The notes under the pieces: model-generated
Seen by the model: the letters and a program-made list of their open reading frames with translations, nothing else
Told to the model about the DNA's origin: nothing
Databases searched by the model: none
Made by a program: the position numbers and the translations under genes
In this document: positions 1-12,830 of the stretch, one piece after another
Position numbering within the stretch: position 1 is the stretch's first letter
Layout: every line of letters starts with the position of its first letter
Assembly: GCA_037783545.1 (NCBI GenBank)
Contig: JBBELK010000543.1
Span: 62,001-126,000, forward strand
Direction: 5' to 3'
From: Henricia sp. BOLD:AAB3569
Taxonomy: Eukaryota > Echinodermata > Asteroidea > Spinulosida > Echinasteridae
Length of the DNA stretch: 64,000 nucleotides

Positions 1-1303
1 GACAGCCACGGTTTGCGCGAGAGCAGTCAGGAAGCCTCAACCCAGTTTTTTCTAAACTTTGAAATTTTTCTGCCATTTCCCGGCGAAAGTCTGTCAATTT
101 TTTATGACAAGTGCGCAATATAGAGAGTTAAGGGCATGCAAAATTTGAAGTTCGTCGGAACATTTTTCGACCTCCAAATTTGCCGACGTTTGGACCACAC
201 TTTGACCAAATTGCCGAGCCAAACTGCGGTGCGTTAACGACAGTCCGAATGACTGAGCATGCGCACAACTGAGGAGTACCCCAAAGAGGTGTGTACAGAC
301 AGCCACGGTTTGCGCGAGAGCAGTCAGGAAGCCTCAACCCAGTTTTTTCTAAACTTTGAAATTTCTCTGCCATTTCCCGGCGAAAGTCTGTCAATTTTTT
401 ATGACAAGTGCGCAATATAGAGAGTTTAGGGCATGCAAAATTTGAAGTTCGTCGGAACATTTTTCGACCTCCAAATTTGCCGACGTTTGGACCACACTTT
501 GACCAAATTGCCGAGCCAAACTGCGGTGCGTTAACGACAGTCCGAATGACTGAGCATGCGCACAACTCAGAAGTACCCCAAAGAGGTGTGTACAGACAGC
601 CACGGTTTGCGCGAGAGCAGTCAGGAAGCCTCAACCCAGTTTTTTTTCTAAACTTTGAAATTTCTCTGCCATTTCCCGGCGAAAGTCTGTCAATTTTTTT
701 ATGACAAGTGCGCAATATAGAGAGTTTAGGGCATGCAACATTTGAAGTTCGTCGGAACATTTTTCGACCTCCAAATTTGCCGACGTTTGGACCACACTTT
801 GACCAAATTGCCGAGCCAAACTGCGGTGCGTTAACGACAGTCCGAATGACTGAGCATGCGCACAACTCAGTAGTACCCCAAAGAGGTGTGTACAGACAGC
901 CACGATTTGCGCGAGAGCAGTCAGGAAGCCTCAACCCAGTTTTTTTCTAAACTTTAAAATTTATCTGCCATTTCCCGGCGAAAGTCTGTCAATTTTTTTA
1001 TGACAAGTGCGCAATATAGAGAGTTTAGGGCATGCAAAATTTGAAGTTCGTCGGAACATTTTTCGACCTACAAATTTGCCGACGTTTGGACCACACTTTG
1101 ACCAAATTGCCGAGCCAAACTGCGGTGCGTTAACGACAGTCCGAATGACTGAGCATGCGCACAACTCAGGAGTACCCCAAAGAGGTGTGAACAGACAGCC
1201 ACGGTTTGCGCGAGAGCAGTCAGGAAGCCTCAACCCAGTTTTTTCTAAACTTTGAAATTTCTCTGCCATTTCCCGGCGAAAGTCTGTCAATTTTTTATGA
1301 CAA

Positions 1304-1600
1304 GTGCGCAATATAGAGAGTTTAGGGCATGCAAAATTTGAAGTTCGTCGGAACATTTTTCGACCTCCAAATTTGCCGACGTTTGGACCACACTTTGACC
1401 AAATTGCCGAGCCAAACTGCGGTGCGTTAACGACAGTCCGAATGACTGAGCATGCGCACAACTCAGGAGTACCCCAAAGAGGTGTGTACAGACAGCCACG
1501 GTTTGCGCGAGAGCAGTCAGGAAGCCTCAACCCAGTTTTTTCTAAACTTTGAAATTTAGCTGCCATTTCCCGGCGAAAGTCTGTCAATTTTTTATGACAA
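1304..1600. repeat. Representative satellite monomer (297 bp)
   Basis: A typical unit, phased at GTGCGCAATATAGAGAG. Its length is exactly 3 x 99, so reading frames are kept between neighbours. It has short inverted repeats: CGTCGG/CCGACG with a 24-nt loop, GTTTGG/CCAAAC, and GCAAAATTT facing AAATTTGC. There are two GCATGC sites. A TTCGTCGGAA word resembles the left half of the mammalian CENP-B box, but the right half is absent. I do not recognise the family by name. Confidence 0.9.
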
Positions 1601-4600
1601 GTGCGCAATATAGAGAGTTTAGGGCATGCAAAATTTGAAGTTCGTCGGAACATTTTTCGACCTCCAAATTTGCCGACGTTTGGACCACACTTTGACCAAA
1701 TTGCCGAGCCAAACTGCGGTGCGTTAACGACAGTCCGAATGACTGAGCATGCGCACAACTCAGGAGTACCCCAAAGAGGTGTGTACAGACAGCCACGGTT
1801 TGCGCGAGAGCAGTCAGGAAGCCTCAACCCAGTTTTTTCTAAACTTTGAAATTTTTCTGCCATTTCCCGGCGAAAGTCTGTCAATTTTTTATGACAAGTG
1901 CGCAATATAGAGAGTTTAGGGCATGCAAAATTTGAAGTTCGTCGGAACATTTTTCGACCTCCAAATTTGCCGACGTTTGGACCACACTTTGACCAAATTG
2001 CCGAGCCAAACTGCGGTGCGTTAACGACAGTCCGAATGACTGAGCATGCGCACAACTGAGGAGTACCCCAAAGAGGTGTGTACAGACAGCCACGGTTTGC
2101 GCGAGAGCAGTCAGGAAGCCTCAACCCAGTTTTTTCTAAACTTTGAAATTTCTCTGCCATTTCCCGGCGAAAGTCTGTCAATTTTTTATGACAAGTGCGC
2201 AATATAGAGAGTTTAGGGCATGCAAAATTTGAAGTTCGTCGGAACATTTTTCGACCTCCAAATTTGCCGACGTTTGGACCACACTTTGACCAAATTGCCG
2301 AGCCAAACTGCGGTGCGTTAACGACAGTCCGAATGACTGAGCATGCGCACAACTCAGAAGTACCCCAAAGAGGTGTGTACAGACAGCCACGGTTTGCGCG
2401 AGAGCAGTCAGGAAGCCTCAACCCAGTTTTTTCTAAACTTTGAAATTTTTCTGCCATTTCCCGGCGAAAGTCTGTCAATTTTTTATGACAAGTGCGCAAT
2501 ATAGAGAGTTTAGGGCATGCAAAATTTGAAGTTCGTCGGAACATTTTTCGACCTCCAAATTTGCCGACGTTTGGACCACACTTTGACCAAATTGCCGAGC
2601 CAAACTGCGGTGCGTTAACGACAGTCCGAATGACTGAGCATGCGCACAACTGAGGAGTACCCCAAAGAGGTGTGTACAGACAGCCACGGTTTGCGCGAGA
2701 GCAGTCAGGAAGCCTCAACCCAGTTTTTTCTAAACTTTGAAATTTCTCTGCCATTTCCCGGCGAAAGTCTGTCAATTTTTTATGACAAGTGCGCAATATA
2801 GAGAGTTTAGGGCATGCAAAATTTGAAGTTCGTCGGAACATTTTTCGACCTCCAAATTTGCCGACGTTTGGACCACACTTTGACCAAATTGCCGAGCCAA
2901 ACTGCGGTGCGTTAACGACAGTCCGAATGACTGAGCATGCGCACAACTGAGGAGTACCCCAAAGAGGTGTGTACAGACAGCCACGGTTTGCGCGAGAGCA
3001 GTCAGGAAGCCTCAACCCAGTTTTTTCTAAACTTTGAAATTTCTCTGCCATTTCCCGGCGAAAGTCTGTCAATTTTTTTATGACAAGTGCGCAATATAGA
3101 GAGTTTAGGGCATGCAACATTTGAAGTTCGTCGGAACATTTTTCGACCTCCAAATTTGCCGACGTTTGGACCACACTTTGACCAAATTGCCGAGCCAAAC
3201 TGCGGTGCGTTAACGACAGTCCGAATGACTGAGCATGCGCACAACTCAGGAGTACCCCAAAGAGGTGTGTACAGACAGCCACGGTTTGCGCGAGAGCAGT
3301 CAGGAAGCCTCAACCCAGTTTTTTCTAAACTTTGAAATTTTTCTGCCATTTCCCGGCGAAAGTCTGTCAATTTTTTATGACAAGTGCGCAATATAGAGAG
3401 TTAAGGGCATGCAAAATTTGAAGTTCGTCGGAACATTTTTCGACCTCCAAATTTGCCGACGTTTGGACCACACTTTGACCAAATTGCCGAGCCAAACTGC
3501 GGTGCGTTAACGACAGTCCGAATGACTGAGCATGCGCACAACTGAGGAGTACCCCAAAGAGGTGTGTACAGACAGCCACGGTTTGCGCGAGAGCAGTCAG
3601 GAAGCCTCAACCCAGTTTTTTCTAAACTTTGAAATTTCTCTGCCATTTCCCGGCGAAAGTCTGTCAATTTTTTATGACAAGTGCGCAATATAGAGAGTTT
3701 AGGGCATGCAAAATTTGAAGTTCGTCGGAACATTTTTCGACCTCCAAATTTGCCGACGTTTGGACCACACTTTGACCAAATTGCCGAGCCAAACTGCGGT
3801 GCGTTAACGACAGTCCGAATGACTGAGCATGCGCACAACTCAGAAGTACCCCAAAGAGGTGTGTACAGACAGCCACGGTTTGCGCGAGAGCAGTCAGGAA
3901 GCCTCAACCCAGTTTTTTTCTAAACTTTGAAATTTCTCTGCCATTTCCCGGCGAAAGTCTGTCAATTTTTTTATGACAAGTGCGCAATATAGAGAGTTTA
4001 GGGCATGCAAAATTTGAAGTTCGTCGGAACATTTTTCGACCTCCAAATTTGCCGACGTTTGGACCACACTTTGACCAAATTGCCGAGCCAAACTGCGGTG
4101 CGTTAACGACAGTCCGAATGACTGAGCATGCGCACAACTCAGGAGTACCCCAAAGAGGTGTGAACAGACAGCCACGGTTTGCGCGAGAGCAGTCAGGAAG
4201 CCTCAACCCAGTTTTTTCTAAACTTTGAAATTTCTCTGCCATTTCCCGGCGAAAGTCTGTCAATTTTTTATAACAAGTGCGCAATATAGAGAGTTTAGGG
4301 CATGCAAAATTTGAAGTTCGTCGGAACATTTTTCGACCTCCAAATTTGCCGACGTTTGGACCACACTTTGACCAAATTGCCGAGCCAAACTGCGGTGCGT
4401 TAACGACAGTCCGAATGACTGAGCATGCGCACAACTCAGGAGTACCCCAAAGAGGTGTGTACAGACAGCCACGGTTTGCGCGAGAGCAGTCAGGAAGCCT
4501 CAACCCATTTTTTTCTAAACTTTGAAATTTCTCTGCCATTTCCCGGCGAAAGTCTGTCAATTTTTTATGACAAGTGCGCAATATAGAGAGTTTAGGGCAT

Positions 4601-7082
4601 GCAAAATTTGAAGTTCGTCGGAACATTTTTCGACCTCCAAATTTGCCGACGTTTGGACCACACTTTGACCAAATTGCCGAGCCAAACTGCGGTGCGTTAA
4701 CGACAGTCTGAATGACTGAGCATGCGCACAACTCAGGAGTACCCCAAAGAGGTGTGTACAGACAGCCACGGTTTGCGCGAGAGCAGTCAGGAAGCCTCAA
4801 CCCAGTTTTTTCTAAACTTTGAAATTTCTCTGCCATTTCCCGGCGAAAGTCTGTCAATTTTGTTATGACAAGTGCGCAATATAGAGAGTTTAGGGCATGC
4901 AAAATTTGAAGTTCGTCGGAACATTTTTCGACCTCCAAATTTGCCGACGTTTGGACCACACTTTGACCAAATTGCCGAGCCAAACTGCGGTGCGTTAACG
5001 ACAGTCCGAATGACTGAGCATGCGCACAACTCAGGAGTACCCCAAAGAGGTGTGTACAGACAGCCACGGTTTGCGCGAGAGCAGTCAGGAAGCCTCAACC
5101 CAGTTTTTTCTAAACTTTGAAATTTCTCTGCCATTTCCCGGCGAAAGTCTGTCAATTTTTTATGACAAGTGCGCAATATAGAGAGTTTAGGGCATGCAAA
5201 ATTTGAAGTTCGTCGGAACATTTTTCGACCTCCAAATTTGCCGACGTTTGGACCACACTTTGACCAAATTGCCGAGCCAAACTGCGGTGCGTTAACGACA
5301 GTCCGAATGACTGAGCATGCGCACAACTCAGGAGTACCCCAAAGAGGTGTGTACAGACAGCCACGGTTTGCGCGAGAGCAGTCAGGAAGCCTCAACCCAG
5401 TTTTTTTCTAAACTTTGAAATTTCTCTGCCATTTCCCGGCGAAAGTCTGTCAATTTTTTATGACAAGTGCGCAATATAGAGAGTTTAGGGCATGCAAAAT
5501 TTGAAGTTCGTCGGAACATTTTTCGACCTCCAAATTTGCCGACGTTTGGACCACACTTTGACCAAATTGCCGAGCCAAACTGCGGTGCGTTAACGACAGT
5601 CCGAATGACTGAGCATGCGCACAACTCAGGAGTACCCCAAAGAGGTGTGTACAGACAGCCACGGTTTGCGCGACAGCAGTCAGGAAGCCTCAACCCAGTT
5701 GTTTCTAAACTTTGAAATTTCTCTGCCATTTCCCGGCGAAAGTCTGTCAATTTTTTATGACAAGTGCGCAATATAGAGAGTTTAGGGCATGCAAAATTTG
5801 AAGTTCGTCGGAACATTTTTCCACCTCCAAATTTGCCGACGTTTTTACCACACTTTGACCAAATTGCCGAGCCAAACTGCGGTGCGTTAACGACAGTCCG
5901 AATGACTGAGCATGCGCACAACTCAGGAGTACCCCAAAGAGGTGTGTACAGACAGCCACGGTTTGCGCGAGAGCAGTCAGGAAGCCTCAACCCAGTTTTT
6001 TTCTAAACTTTGAAATTTCTCTGCCATTTCCCGGCGAAAGTCTGTCAATTTTTTTATGACAAGTGCGCAATATAGAGAGTTTAGGGCATGCAAAATTTGA
6101 AGTTCGTCGGAACATTTTTCGACCTCCAAATTTGCCGACGTTTGGACCACACTTTGACCAAATTGCCGAGCCAAACTGCGGTGCGTTAACGACAGTCCGA
6201 ATGACTGAGCATGCGCACAACTCAGGAGTACCCCAAAGAGGTGTGTACAGACAGCCACGGTTTGCGCGAGAGCAGTCAGGAAGCCTCAACCCAGTTTTTT
6301 CTAAACTTTGAAATTTCTCTGCCATTTCCCGGCGAAAGTCTGTCAATTTGTTTATGACAAGTGCGCAATATAGAGAGTTTAGGGCATGCAAAATTTGAAG
6401 TTCGTCGGAACATTTTTCGACCTCCAAATTTGCCGACGTTTGGACCACACTTTGACCAAATTGCCGAGCCAAACTGCGGTGCGTTAACGACAGTCCGAAT
6501 GACTGAGCATGCGCACAACTCAGGAGTACCCCAAAGAGGTGTGAACAGACAGCCACGGTTTGCGCGAGAGCAGTCAGGAAGCCTCAACCCAGTTTTTTCT
6601 AAACTTTGAAATTTCTCTGCCATTTCCCGGCGAAAGTCTGTCAATTTTTTATGACAAGTGCGCAATATAGAGAGTTTAGGGCATGCAAAATTTGAAGTTC
6701 GTCGGAACATTTTTCGACCTCCAAATTTGCCGACGTTTGGACCACACTTTGACCAAATTGCCGAGCCAAACTGCGGTGCGTTAACGACAGTCCGAATGAC
6801 TGAGCATGCGCACAACTCAGGAGTACCCCAAAGAGGTGTGTACAGACAGCCACGGTTTGCGCGAGAGCAGTCAGGAAGCCTCAATCCAGTTTTTTCTAAA
6901 CTTTGAAATTTCTCTGCCATTTCCCGGCGAAAGTCTGTCAATTTTTTATGACAAGTGCGCAATATAGAGAGTTTAGGGCATGCAAAATTTGAAGTTCGTC
7001 GGAACATTTTTCGACCTCCAAATTTGCCGACGTTTGGACCACACTTTGACCAAATTGCCGAGCCAAACTGCGGTGCGTTAAC

Positions 7083-7100
7083 GACATGCGCACAACTCAG
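7083..7100. other. Satellite monomer with 17-bp internal deletion
   Basis: The sequence goes directly from GCGTTAACGACA to TGCGCACAAC, losing 17 bp present in other monomers. The deletion ends share CA, as in a microhomology deletion. An extra C follows in the CCCC run. The same deletion with the same extra C recurs near 8845, so the two monomers share ancestry. Confidence 0.85.
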
Positions 7101-7836
7101 GAGTACCCCCAAAGAGGTGTGTACAGACAGCCACGGTTTGCGCGAGAGCAGTCAGGAAGCCTCAACCCAGTTTTTTCTAAACTTTGAAATTTCTCTGCCA
7201 TTTCCCGGCGAAAGTCTGCCATTTTTTTATGACAAGTGCGCAATATAGAGAGTTTAGGGCATGCAAAATTTGAAGTTCGTCGGAACATTTTTCGACCTCC
7301 AAATTTGCCGACGTTTGGACCACACTTTGACCAAATTGCCGAGCCAAACTGCGGTGCGTTAACGACAGTCCGAATGACTGAGCATGCGCACAACTCAGGA
7401 GTACCCCAAAGAGGTGTGTACAGACAGCCACGGTTTGCGCGAGAGCAGTCAGGAAGCCTCAACCCAGTTTTTTCTAAACTTTGAAATTTCTCTGCCATTT
7501 CCCGGCGAAAGTCTGTCAATTTTTTATGACAAGTGCGCAATATAGAGAGTTTAGGGCATGCAAAATGTGAAGTTCGTCGGAACATTTTTCGACCTCCAAA
7601 TTTGTCGACGTTTGGACCACACTTTGACCAAATTGCCGAGCCAAACTGCGGTGCGTTAACGACAGTCTGAATGATTGAGCATGCGCACAACTCAGGAGTA
7701 CCCCAAAGAGGTGTGTACAGACAGCCACGGTTTGCGCGAGAGCAGTCAGGAAGCCTCAACCCAGTTTTTTCTAAACTTTGAAATTTCTCTGCCATTTCCC
7801 GGCGAAAGTCTGTCAATTTTTTTATGACAAGTGGGC

Positions 7837-7849
7837 AATATAGAGAGTT
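7837..7849. repeat. Left target-site duplication of the SINE
   Basis: AATATAGAGAGTT is normal satellite sequence immediately before the SINE and is repeated exactly at 8132-8144 immediately after it. Removing the insert and one copy restores a normal monomer. A preceding C makes 14 bp if the last C of the SINE is counted as target. Confidence 0.95.
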
Positions 7850-8064
7850 GTTGTTGTTGTATATTTTATGGCATCTTCGGCAACTAAGGCCCTTTATGCC
7901 ATTAACTATACGGTTTTAGCTTTAACTATACTATATTATCAACTTGAGATGACGAAGAAGGAGTTGCAGTTTTAGAAGTGGGAGGAAAACCCCCAGAGAA
8001 ATGCCCCAGGGGAAAACCCACGCGGTCAAGTAGGGACTGCAAACCCAATCCACATACACGCCCC

Positions 8065-8075
8065 GGATTCGAACC
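8065..8075 (-). promoter_or_regulatory. Pol III B box of the SINE
   Basis: On the minus strand this reads GGTTCGAATCC, a perfect match to the B-box consensus GGTTCGANNCC, placed about 55 nt after the SINE 5' end as in a tRNA gene. Confidence 0.9.
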
Positions 8076-8107
8076 CGGGACCCCAGAGGTGAAAGGCGAG
8101 GAAAGAA

Positions 8108-8118
8108 CCCGTACGCCA
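8108..8118 (-). promoter_or_regulatory. Pol III A box of the SINE (degenerate)
   Basis: On the minus strand this reads TGGCGTACGGG, a partial match to the A-box consensus TGGCNNAGTGG, lying 13 nt inside the SINE 5' end. Its spacing to the B box at 8065-8075 is tRNA-like. Confidence 0.7.
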
Positions 8119-8131
8119 ACCCGACCGCCCC

Positions 8132-8144
8132 AATATAGAGAGTT
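8132..8144. repeat. Right target-site duplication of the SINE
   Basis: An exact second copy of AATATAGAGAGTT from 7837-7849. The satellite resumes here in the same orientation and phase. Confidence 0.95.
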
Positions 8145-8844
8145 TAGGGCATGCAAAATTTGAAGTTCGTCGGAACATTTTTCGACCTCCAAATTTGCCG
8201 ACGTTTGGACCACACTTTGACCAAATTGCCGAGCCAAACTGCGGTGCGTTAACGACAGTCCGAATGACTGAGCATGCGCACAACTCAGGAGTACCCCAAA
8301 GAGGTGTGTACAGACAGCCACGGTTTGCGCGAGAGCAGTCAGGAAGCCTCAACCCAGTTTTTTCTAAACTTTGAAATTTCTCTGCCATTTCTCGGCGAAA
8401 GTCTGTCAATTTTTTATGACAAGTGCGCAATATAGAGAGTTTAGGGCATGCAAAATTTGAAGTTCTTCGGAACATTTTTCGACCTCCAAATTTGCCGACG
8501 TTTGGACCACACTTTGACCAAATTGCCGAGCCAAACTGCGGTGCGTTAACGACAGTCCGAATGACTGAGCATGCGCACAATTCAGGAGTACCCCAAAGAG
8601 GTGTGTACAGACAGCCACGGTTTGCGCGAGAGCAGTCAGGAAGCCTCAACCCAGTTTTTTCTAAACTTTGAAATTTCTCTGCCATTTCCCGGCGAAAGTC
8701 TGTCAATTTTTTATGACAAGTGCGCAATATAGAGAGTTTAGGGCATGCAAAATTTGAAGTTCGTCGGAACATTTTTCGACCTCCAAATTTGCCGACGTTT
8801 GGACCACACTTTGACCAAATTGCCGAGCCAAACTGCGGTGCGTT

Positions 8845-8862
8845 AACGACATGCGCACAACT
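8845..8862. other. Second monomer with the shared 17-bp deletion
   Basis: It has the same 17-bp loss and the same extra C as the monomer near 7083. The interval is 1,762 bp. Removing the SINE and one TSD (about 294-295 bp) leaves 1,468 bp, which is five monomers minus one 17-bp deletion. Confidence 0.85.
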
Positions 8863-10172
8863 CAGGAGTACCCCCAAAGAGGTGTGTACAGACAGCCACG
8901 GTTTGCGCGAGAGCAGTCAGGAAGCCTCAACCCAGTTTTTTCTAAACTTTGAAAATTCTCTGCCATTTCCCGGCGAAAGTCTGTCAATTTTTTATGACAA
9001 GTGCGCAATATAGAGAGTTTAGGGCATGCAAAATTTGAAGTTCGTCGGAACATTTTTCGACCTCCAAATTTGCCGACGTTTGGACCACACTTTGACCAAA
9101 TTGCCGAGCCAAACTGCGGTGCGTTAACGACAGTCCGAATGACTGAGCATGCGCACAACTCAGGAGTACCCCAAAGAGGTGTGTACAGACAGCCACGGTT
9201 TGCGCGAGAGCAGTCAGGAAGCCTCAACCCAGTTTTTTCTAAACTTTGAAATTTCTCTGCCATTTCCCGGCGAAAGTCTGTCAATTTTTTTATGACAAGT
9301 GCGCAATATAGAGAGTTTAGGGCATGCAAAATTTGAAGTTCGTCGGAACATTTTTCGACCTCCAAATTTGCCGACGTTTGGACCACACTTTGACCAAATT
9401 GCCGAGCCAAACTGCGGTGCGTTAACGACAGTCCGAATGACTGAGCATGCGCACAACTCAGGAGTACCCCAAAGATGTGTGTACAGACAGCCACGGTTTG
9501 CGCGAGAGCAGTCAGGAAGCCTCAACCCAGTTTTTTCTAAACTTTGAAATTTATCTGCCATTTCCCGGCGAAAGTCTGTCAATTTTTTATGACAAGTGCG
9601 CAATATAGAGAGTTTAGGGCATGCAAAATTTGAAGTTCGTCGGAACATTTTTCGACCTCCAAATTTGCCGACGTTTGGACCACACTTTGACTAAATTGCC
9701 GAGCCAAACTGCGGTGCGTTAACGACAGTCCGAATGACTGAGCATGCGCACAACTCAGGAGTACCCCAAAGAGGTGTGTACAGACAGCCACGGTTTGCGC
9801 GAGAGCAGTCAGGAAGCCTCAACCCAGTTTTTTCTAAACTTTGAAATTTCTCTGCCATTTCCCGGCGAAAGTCTGTCAATTTTTTATGACAAGTGCGCAA
9901 TATAGAGAGTTTAGGGCATGCAAAATTTGAAGTTCGTCGGAACATTTTTCGACCTCCAAATTTGCCGACGTTTGGACCACACTTTGACCAAATTGCCGAG
10001 CCAAACTGCGGTGCGTTAACGACAGTCCGAATGACTGAGCATGCGCACAACTCAGGAGTACCCCAAAGAGGTGTGTACAGACAGCCACGGTTTGCGCGAG
10101 AGCAGTCAGGAAGCCTCAACCCAGTTTTTTCTAAACTTTGAAATTTCTCTGCCATTTCCCGGCGAAAGTCTG

Positions 10173-11362
10173 TCAATTTGTTATGACAAGTGCGCAATAT
10201 AGAGAGTTTAGGGCATGCAAAATTTGAAGTTCGTCGGAACATTTTTCGACCTCCAAATCTGCCGACGTTTGGACCACACTTTGACCAAATTGCCGAGCCA
10301 AACTGCGGTGCGTTAACGACAGTCCGAATGACTGAGCATGCGCACAACTCAGGAGTACCCCAAAGAGGTGTGTACAGACAGCCACGGTTTGCGCGAGAGC
10401 AGTCAGGAAGCCTCAACCCAGTTTTTTCTAAACTTTGAAATTTCTCTGCCATTTCCCGGCGAAAGTCTGTCAATTTTGTTATGACAAGTGCGCAATATAG
10501 AGAGTTTAGGGCATGCAAAATTTGAAGTTCGTCGGAACATTTTTCGACCTCCAAATTTGCCGACGTTTGGACCACACTTTGACCAAATTGCCGAGCCAAA
10601 CTGCGGTGCGTTAACGACAGTCCGAATGACTGAGCATGCGCACAACTCAGGAGTACCCCAAAGAGGTGTGTACAGACAGCCACGGTTTGCGCGAGAGCAG
10701 TCAGGAAGCCTCAACCCAGTTTTTTCTAAACTTTGAAATTTCTCTGCCATTTCCCGGCGAAAGTCTGTCAATTTGTTATGACAAGTGCGCAATATAGAGA
10801 GTTTAGGGCATGCAAAATTTGAAGTTCGTCGGAACATTTTTCGACCTCCAAATCTGCCGACGTTTGGACCACACTTTGACCAAATTGCCGAGCCAAACTG
10901 CGGTGCGTTAACGACAGTCCGAATGACTGAGCATGCGCACAACTCAGGAGTACCCCAAAGAGGTGTGTACAGACAGCCACGGTTTGCGCGAGAGCAGTCA
11001 GGAAGCCTCAACCCAGTTTTTTCTAAACTTTGAAATTTCTCTGCCATTTCCCGGCGAAAGTCTGTCAATTTTGTTATGACAAGTGCGCAATATAGAGAGT
11101 TTAGGGCATGCAAAATTTGAAGTTCGTCGGAACATTTTTCGACCTCCAAATTTGCCGACGTTTGGACCACACTTTGACCAAATTGCCGAGCCAAACTGCG
11201 GTGCGTTAACGACAGTCCGAATGACTGAGCATGCGCACAACTCAGGAGTACCCCAAAGAGGTGTGTACAGACAGCCACGGTTTGCGCGAGAGCAGTCAGG
11301 AAGCCTCAACCCAGTTTTTTCTAAACTTTGAAATTTCTCTGGCATTTCCCGGCGAAAGTCTG
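10173..11362. repeat. Two-copy dimer HOR (595 bp)
   Basis: A monomer with CAATTTGTTATGAC and CCAAATCTGCCG is followed by a monomer with CAATTTTGTTATGAC. The pair is repeated once at exactly 595 bp (C at 10259 and 10854 in the AATCT word). The two dimers look identical along their length, which indicates a recent tandem duplication. Confidence 0.85.
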
Positions 11363-12830
11363 TCAATTTTTTATGACAAGTGCGCAATATAGAGAGTTTA
11401 GGGCATGCAAAATTTGAAGTTCGTCGGAACATTTTTCGACCTCCAAATTTGCCGACGTTTGGACCACACTTTGACCAAATTGCCGAGCCAAACTGCGGTG
11501 CGTTAACGACAGTCCGAATGACTGAACATGCGCACAACTCAGGAGTACCCCAAAGAGGTGTGTACAGACAGCCACGGTTTGCGCGAGAGCAGTCAGGAAG
11601 CCTCAACCCAGTTTTTTCTAAACTTTGAAATTTCTCTGCCATTTCCCGGCGAAAGTCTGTCAATTTTTTATGACAAGTGCGCAATATAGAGAGTTTAGGG
11701 CATGCAAAATTTGAAGTTCGTCGGAACATTTTTCGACCTCCAAATTTGCCGACGTTTGGACCACACTTTGACCAAATTGCCGAGCCAAACTGCGGTGCGT
11801 TAACGACAGTCCGAATGACTGAGCATGCGCACAACTCAGGAGTACCCCAAAGAGGTGTGTACAGACAGCCACGGTTTGCGCGAGAGCAGTCAGGAAGCCT
11901 CAACCCAGTTTTTTCTAAACTTTGAAATTTCTCTGCCATTTCCCGGCGAAAGTCTGTCAATTTTTTATGACAAGTGCGCAATATAGAGAGTTTAGGGCAT
12001 GCAAAATTTGAAGTTCGTCAGAACATTTTTCGACCTCCAAATTTGCCGACGTTTGGACCACACTTTGACCAAATTGCCGAGCCAAACTGCGGTGCGTTAA
12101 CGACAGTCCGAATGACTGAGCATGCGCACAACTTAGGAGTACCCCAAAGAGGTGTGTACAGACAGCCACGGTTTGCGCGAGAGCAGTCAGGAAGCCTCAA
12201 CCCAGTTTTTTCTAAACTTTGAAATTTCTCTGCCATTTCCCGGCGAAAGTCTGTCAATTTTTTATGACAAGTGCGCAATATAGAGAGTTTAGGGCATGCA
12301 AAATTTGAAGTTCGTCGGAACATTTTTCGACCTCCAAATTTGCCGACGTTTGGACCAGACTTTGACCAAATTGCCGAGCCAAACTGCGGTGCGTTAACGA
12401 CAGTCCGAATGACTGAGCATGCGCACAACTCAGGAGTACCCCAAAGAGGTGTGTACAGACAGCCACGGTTTGCGCGAGAGCAGTCAGGAAGCCTCAACCC
12501 AGTTTTTTCTAAACTTTGAAATTTCTCTGCCATTTCCCGGCGAAAGTCTGTCAATTTTTTATGACAAGTGCGCAATATAGAGAGTTTAGGGCATGCAAAA
12601 TTTGAAGTTCGTCGGAACATTTTTCGACCTCCAAATTTGCCGACGTTTGGACCACACTTTGACCAAATTGCCGAGCCAAACTGCGGTGCGTTAACGACAG
12701 TCCGAATGACTGAGCATGCGCACAACTCAGGAGTACCCCAAAGAGGTGTGTACAGACAGCCACGGTTTGCGCGAGAGCAGTCAGGAAGCCTCAACCCAGT
12801 TTTTTCTAAACTTTGAAATTTCTCTGCCAT

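Larger units (their letters stand above)
1..7849. repeat. 297-bp satellite array, segment A
   Basis: About 26 head-to-tail monomers of 297 bp, starting and ending inside a monomer. Each monomer carries the landmarks GTGCGCAATATAGAGAG, GGGCATGCAAAATTTG, TTCGTCGGAACATTTTTCG, GCGTTAACGACAGTCCG, GAGCATGCGCACAAC, GGTTTGCGCGAGAGCAGTC and a T6-T8 tract. Steps vary from 297 to 300 bp through T-tract length. A local variant reading ACAACTGAGGAG instead of ACAACTCAGGAG is scattered through the first 3.6 kb (for example near 265, 2055, 2650, 2947 and 3541), which suggests local homogenisation. No gene is seen here. Confidence 0.98.
7850..8131 (-). mobile_element. tRNA-derived SINE inserted in the satellite
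   Basis: A 282-bp insert whose minus strand reads as a classic tRNA-derived SINE. The 5' head GGGGCGGTCGGGTTGGCG carries pol III A- and B-box-like words. It is followed by a G/T-rich body containing GGTTTTCCTCCCAC, then an AT-rich tail ending in ATACAACAACAACAA (seen on the plus strand as TTG repeats from 7849). The precise 13-bp target-site duplication and the 3' AAC-type repeat fit target-primed reverse transcription by a partner LINE (established for SINEs as a class; the partner is not visible here). It encodes no protein. I do not recognise the family name. The tail and TSD are intact, so the insertion is probably fairly recent. Confidence 0.93.

Noticed and set aside
131-140. Telomere-like TTTAGGG in each monomer
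   Set aside because: It occurs only once per 297 bp and never as a tandem run.
408-704. Plus-strand 80-100-codon frames in each monomer
   Set aside because: All begin at GTG of GTGCGCAATATAG and are shadows of the repeat, not separate genes.
961-3282. Large minus-strand open frames (hundreds of codons) as repeat-protein genes
   Set aside because: They start at GTG or TTG, overlap other open frames in the same monomers, end at T-tract length changes, and show no domain or signal peptide. They follow from the 3 x 99 bp monomer.
7850-8131. Functional tRNA gene
   Set aside because: The B box is good but the A box is degenerate, no cloverleaf with an anticodon arm is evident, and the sequence continues into a SINE body, tail and TSD.
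7926-8321. Frames crossing the SINE and satellite
   Set aside because: They join an element to flanking satellite across a known insertion junction, so they are accidental.
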